DNA of 64,000 nt, taken from Bacillota bacterium (GTDB taxonomy: Bacteria > Bacillota > Clostridia > Lachnospirales > Lachnospiraceae). Below are positions 60,844 through 64,000 of this stretch, piece after piece. The stretch lies in the NCBI GenBank assembly GCA_023407575.1, contig JAEYLX010000049.1, positions 248,001 to 312,000 of the forward strand, read 5' to 3'. The position numbers and the translations under genes are program-made. Position 1 is the first letter of the stretch; each line of letters starts with the position of its first letter. The notes under the pieces were generated by a model that was not told the DNA's origin, searched no databases, and worked only from the letters and a program-made list of their open reading frames with translations.

Positions 60844-62394
60844 TTAACCTAAGATACGTGCTCCTATAAATGTTACAATGCCTACTACTAATAGGAAGAA
60901 CACAAATACCTTAATTGTACCCTTTAATAAAACACTTTCCTTACCTTGTAAACTTACAGCTGCAACTGCGATTGCAATACTTTGCGGAGAAATCATTTTC
61001 GCCATAACTGCTCCGGCAGTATTGGAAGCTGATATCCAAGCTTGGTTTAGATTTAATGCCACTGAAGTTTCTAATTGCAGACCGCCAAATAATACGCTGG
61101 CGGAGGTTCCGCTGCCTGTTACGAAGGTTCCGACAGCTCCTAGTAATGGAGCAAATAGTGGATAGAAACTACCTGTCACGGTAACACACATAAGTGCAAT
61201 AGCAGAAATCATGCCGCTATAACCCATTAGTTTTGCGGTTGCCATAATTGCAATGATTGTTATGATTGTCTTTGAGAGCTGAATTATTGTCTTATAGAAT
61301 ACTTTAAACATTTCACCAAATTTAGCACCTTGCAGTTTACCTCCAATAAAACCAGCAAGGATAATCCATACACCAGGAGTTGCTAACCAGGAGAAGGTAT
61401 AAGGTGTTGCATTTTCTGCTGAGTAAATAGGCACCACTGTTTTGACTGTTGCTAATAACTCATTGAAAGGAGCAATTAATTTTGAGGTTCCTAACAGGAA
61501 AACAAAGATTAATATAAAAGGGCTCCATGCCTTAAATGCATCTGCTGTACTAATCTTTTGTGTCTGCTTGCTATCTGCTTTCTCTTCTAAAGCAAACTCT
61601 GGATCCACTTTTTTCTTACCAAGTAACTTCGCTGCCCCAATGGTACATATCATGGAACAAACAGAACCAATTACTACTGGTAACTCTGCACCAAGATATT
61701 TTGCTACTAAAAATTCTGGCACTAAGAAGGATAAACCAGAGATTAAAGTAATTAATCCAATACCTTTGAATGCATTCTTTTTCTTATTCCCTGTTAAATA
61801 AACAAGCACGAATGGGGTAACTAGTATTAATATTGAAAGTAAAATTACTGTGTTCATTGATAAGTCAAATACATCTAAGCCTGTTATTTTTGCTAAGGTC
61901 GTGGTTGGAATACCAATGGAACCAAATGCTGTTGGTGTTGAGTTTGCAATCAAACATACAATTGCTGCAAAGATTGGATTAAAGCCTAAGCCCCAAAGCA
62001 TACTTGCTGGAATTGCTACTGCTGTTCCAAAGCCAGCCATGCCCTCCATGAAGCCCCCAAAGCCCCAGGCGATGATTAATACTAACACTCTTTTGTCTGT
62101 TGTCACACCAGCTAACATCTTTTTGATTACTTCCATCTTCCCGGTTGCAACACAGATGTTATAAGTAAATATGGCAGCGATGATTACTATAATAATCGGC
62201 CATAATGCCATTGCAGTTCCCTCTGCCATAGCTGTTATGCTCTCAAAAAGAGGCATCTTAAAAGCAAATACTGCAAGAGCAAAAGCAATTACTAACCCAA
62301 TTACACATGCTTTAAAGCCAGGTATCTTTAGTGCAGTTAGTGCGACAATCAGCCATAGGATTGGTAAGATTGCCAGTAAAAATGATAGTGTCAT
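60844..62394 (-). CDS. lctP: L-lactate permease
   Basis: A 516-residue membrane protein of the lactate permease family (TC 2.A.14), a proton-coupled lactate importer with about 12-14 helices. Recognisable segments are GFGGFMEGMAGFGTAVAIPA, NSTPTAFGSIGIPTTTLAKI and FVTGSGTSASVLFGGLQ near the C terminus. First gene of the lactate operon, under the operator-bearing promoter at 62572-62600. Confidence 0.95.
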   Translation of the reverse strand: MTLSFLLAILPILWLIVALTALKIPGFKACVIGLVIAFALAVFAFKMPLFESITAMAEGTAMALWPIIIVIIAAIFTYNICVATGKMEVIKKMLAGVTTDKRVLVLIIAWGFGGFMEGMAGFGTAVAIPASMLWGLGFNPIFAAIVCLIANSTPTAFGSIGIPTTTLAKITGLDVFDLSMNTVILLSILILVTPFVLVYLTGNKKKNAFKGIGLITLISGLSFLVPEFLVAKYLGAELPVVIGSVCSMICTIGAAKLLGKKKVDPEFALEEKADSKQTQKISTADAFKAWSPFILIFVFLLGTSKLIAPFNELLATVKTVVPIYSAENATPYTFSWLATPGVWIILAGFIGGKLQGAKFGEMFKVFYKTIIQLSKTIITIIAIMATAKLMGYSGMISAIALMCVTVTGSFYPLFAPLLGAVGTFVTGSGTSASVLFGGLQLETSVALNLNQAWISASNTAGAVMAKMISPQSIAIAVAAVSLQGKESVLLKGTIKVFVFFLLVVGIVTFIGARILG

Positions 62395-62463
62395 AGTTTT
62401 TGAATCTCCCTTCTAAACCTTCCGTTTTGTAAATCCCCATAAAAATAATCATCTTTTATTTCC

Positions 62464-62563
62464 AATTGGTACTACCAATTAGTAAGGCAAAAAAATTGGT
62501 ATTGCAAAGTAAGATCTGCAATACCGCCTTTCTACCAAGGTTTCTAAATTGGTAGGACCACTT
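62464..62563 (-). promoter_or_regulatory. PdhR/LldR-like operators in the lactate operon leader
   Basis: A perfect palindrome AATTGGT-ACT-ACCAATT lies at 62464-62480, and a second site AATTGGT-AGG-ACCACTT at 62547-62563. The half-site AATTGGT recurs at 62494-62500. All match the AATTGGTnnnACCAATT consensus of FadR-subfamily GntR regulators such as LldR and PdhR. The 62547 site covers the start of transcription. Confidence 0.82.
62489..62525 (-). terminator. Leader terminator/attenuator before lctP
   Basis: GGTATTGC (62498-62505) pairs with GCAATACC (62518-62525); on the minus strand two A and seven T residues follow. It lies between promoter and gene, so it would act as an attenuator. The stem shares bases with the 62494-62500 operator half-site. 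Confidence 0.5.
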
Positions 62564-62571
62564 ATAAACCT

Positions 62572-62600
62572 ATTATATTATCGTTTGTATAATGTGTCAA
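62572..62600 (-). promoter_or_regulatory. Consensus promoter of the lactate operon
   Basis: TTGACA (62595-62600) and TATAAT (62572-62577) on the minus strand are perfect consensus hexamers with the ideal 17-bp spacer. The operator at 62547-62563 lies at the predicted transcription start, consistent with strong but repressible expression. Confidence 0.88.
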
Positions 62601-62655
62601 CAAAAGACATTTTCTTAACAAACTTGTTGTGCATTTTTAACAATCTAGAAATATT

Positions 62656-63366
62656 TTACTGTAAAAGGCTCTCTTTTTCGCTTAATTTTACATCAACAAT
62701 ATCGAAATGTTTGGTGATTGCTTGATACCCCAACTCCTTATCTCTCTTAACTAAACTCAGTAACATTTCATTGTGTGCTTCATTCAGAATTGCTCTGCTG
62801 TCTGGATTGCGCAAGATGTCACTACGCATATCATAGATAAACCTATCAATCAAATCTGACAATGCTTGCAAAATACTTATGATTAAAGTATTCTTAGATG
62901 CTTTTGCAATATTATAGTGTAGCTGCTTGTCAAGAATTACATTGATATCTTCTGTTTCATGCTCCAACTGACCGAGTATCTTCTCCAGACGTTCGATATC
63001 GGACTCTGTTATATTATCAATTGCCAGCATTAATGCCTCAATCTCAAGTGCACGACGCAATTGACTAACTTGATTATAGTCAATTTGATTAAGATAAAAC
63101 ATCATCGACATAGTTTCTGAAAGATTATGTTCAAAATTACCAGCAAGATAATTACCCGCACCCTGATGACTAACGATTACCCCCATGACATCCAGTGTAC
63201 GTATTGCTTCCCTTACAGAATTTCGACTCACACCCAATTGTACAGATAATTCTCTTTCTGCTGGGAGCTTTTCGCCTATTTCTAGCTCTCCGCTTCTAAT
63301 CTGTGTTTTTATATAATCTATCACTTTTCGATAGGATTTTTGCTGTAAGATTTTATCTTCTTCCAT
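62656..63366 (-). CDS. GntR-family (FadR subfamily) lactate regulator
   Basis: A 236-residue regulator. The N-terminal winged helix (about 10-75) contains YIKTQIRSGELEIGEKLPAE, RELSVQLGVSRNSVREAIRT and the wing DVMGVIVSHQGAGNYL. The C-terminal FCD helical domain (about 90-230) has metal-ligand-like residues (DKQLHYNIAKAS, NEAHNEMLLSL). It lies directly upstream of the lactate operon and its operators, so it probably represses the operon until lactate binds. Equivalent to LldR/LutR by context. Confidence 0.9.
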   Translation of the reverse strand: MEEDKILQQKSYRKVIDYIKTQIRSGELEIGEKLPAERELSVQLGVSRNSVREAIRTLDVMGVIVSHQGAGNYLAGNFEHNLSETMSMMFYLNQIDYNQVSQLRRALEIEALMLAIDNITESDIERLEKILGQLEHETEDINVILDKQLHYNIAKASKNTLIISILQALSDLIDRFIYDMRSDILRNPDSRAILNEAHNEMLLSLVKRDKELGYQAITKHFDIVDVKLSEKESLLQ

Positions 63367-63497
63367 TGTATATACTCCTTTTTATATTTAAAAATATGTA
63401 AATTTTACAAATAAATAATCTTATAATTGATATCATTTTTGCAGCGATCTTAATGTTGATATTTCATGCTTATTACCACATGATTATCGCTTCTATC

Positions 63498-63526
63498 ATT
63501 GTAAGTGGAATTGCCTAAAATTGCAA
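63498..63526 (-). promoter_or_regulatory. Promoter of the GntR regulator
   Basis: TTGCAA (63521-63526) and TACAAT (63498-63503) on the minus strand are 17 bp apart, about 130 bp before the start codon. The rest of the 305-bp gap holds only the terminator listed next. Confidence 0.6.
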
Positions 63527-63596
63527 ATATAACCTTAACTTTAACCTGTATATCATATACTTTTTTCACCCGATAAAATTCGGCAGAGTATTAATG

Positions 63597-63628
63597 CAAA
63601 AGCTTCGGACACATGTATCCGAAGCCTT
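63597..63628 (-). terminator. Terminator of the right-edge gene
   Basis: AGCTTCGGA (63601-63609) and TCCGAAGC (63618-63625) form a stem, with further A/T pairs outside and TTTT on the minus strand. Confidence 0.75.
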
Positions 63629-63671
63629 TAAAAATTATATTAGTTCCTATAACCTATTTGTGTGCAAATAT

Positions 63672-64000
63672 TTACTCATTTATATCATTACGTTTAATTT
63701 CTTCTGGCCAAAAGGTAGGATAACCTTCTCCAACATAACCTCCCGCAGATATACCCACCTGAAGGTCTCTTTTTAAATATATGTCCCTGGATGAATCACT
63801 TTTGTATTCCACTACATACAATTCTTTTTGCTGCTCGTAGATATCATTAAGAATCTCCATCAACCCGTTCCAATTCTCAAGATTCCAGTATGCTCCATTT
63901 GTATAGGTTGCCATATCCTGTAAGGCTGAAGAATCCACCTCGCCAGAACTAATGATATAAAGTGATACGTGGTTTTGATTAGCATACTCTGTTACATCAA
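63672..64000 (-). CDS. C-terminal part of a probable VWA-domain protein, 5' end beyond window
   Basis: About 109 residues remain, read from the right edge to the TGA/TAA region at 63672. The pattern VTEYANQNHVSLYIISSGEV, then ALQDMATYTNGAYWNLENW and LNDIYEQQKELYVVEYKSDS, resembles the last strands and helices of a von Willebrand factor A domain. The usual MIDAS DxSxS would be upstream, outside the window. A short C-terminal region follows. Function cannot be assigned. Confidence 0.55.
   Translation of the reverse strand, partial: DVTEYANQNHVSLYIISSGEVDSSALQDMATYTNGAYWNLENWNGLMEILNDIYEQQKELYVVEYKSDSSRDIYLKRDLQVGISAGGYVGEGYPTFWPEEIKRNDINE

Noticed and set aside
1..64000. tRNA or rRNA genes
   Set aside because: I found no cloverleaf with a GGTTCGAATC-type T loop and no rRNA segment on either strand.

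Overview
This is low-GC Firmicutes DNA, most likely from a spore-forming anaerobic clostridium of the Lachnospiraceae (inference). The grounds are an AT-rich sequence, the S10-spc-alpha ribosomal gene order ending in rpmJ-rpsM-rpsK-rpsD-rpoA-rplQ, zinc-type S14, a Gram-positive zinc adenylate kinase, a KOW gene between map and infA, spoIIID, and an Etf-linked lactate dehydrogenase operon of the kind found in anaerobes. Lachnoclostridium phytofermentans or a close relative would fit, but I cannot confirm a species from sequence alone.

Layout. Positions 1-3650 hold a subtilisin-like protease (cut by the left edge) and a secreted protein of six Ig-like repeats. Positions 3870-21290 hold one long leftward ribosomal cluster from the rpsJ promoter to the rplQ terminator, with secY, adk, map, infA and rpoA embedded. 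A terminator after infA and a new promoter before rpmJ divide it in two. Positions 21440-28600 are accessory: a patatin phospholipase, an MFS exporter behind what looks like a leader-peptide attenuator, an ECF sigma factor with its membrane anti-sigma factor, a flavodoxin-ferredoxin protein and an rRNA methyltransferase-like gene. Positions 28958-33074 carry a rightward membrane-stress module (PspA, zinc-ribbon protein, TPM protein, SPFH protein) matching Bacillus ydjFGHI. A nitroreductase and a phosphoglucomutase follow.

Positions 36050-51660 carry the RNA polymerase and L7/L12-stalk region in leftward order rpmG-secE-nusG-rplK-rplA-rplJ-rplL, then rpoB-rpoC. Between rplL and rpoB sits a ferrous-iron module (feoA-feoB rightward, with a convergent DtxR-type regulator), so rpoBC has its own promoter. 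Leader elements are visible: L1-binding-site mimics before rplK and rplA, and an L10 leader with terminator before rplJ.

Positions 51840-57136 hold a second secreted subtilase, an AraC-type regulator, an orphan FliD-like protein and spoIIID. Positions 57280-63530 hold a complete lactate module: a GntR-family regulator, a consensus promoter with PdhR/LldR-like operators and a leader terminator, then lactate permease, EtfB, a ferredoxin-fused EtfA and a FAD-linked lactate dehydrogenase. The right edge cuts a protein with a probable VWA domain.

The least explained signals are non-coding: the alternative-pairing leader before the MFS gene, the hairpin and tandem-repeat block between rpoB and feoA, and two families of short dispersed inverted repeats scattered through intergenic gaps. 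I saw no tRNA, rRNA, CRISPR array, insertion sequence or prophage gene.
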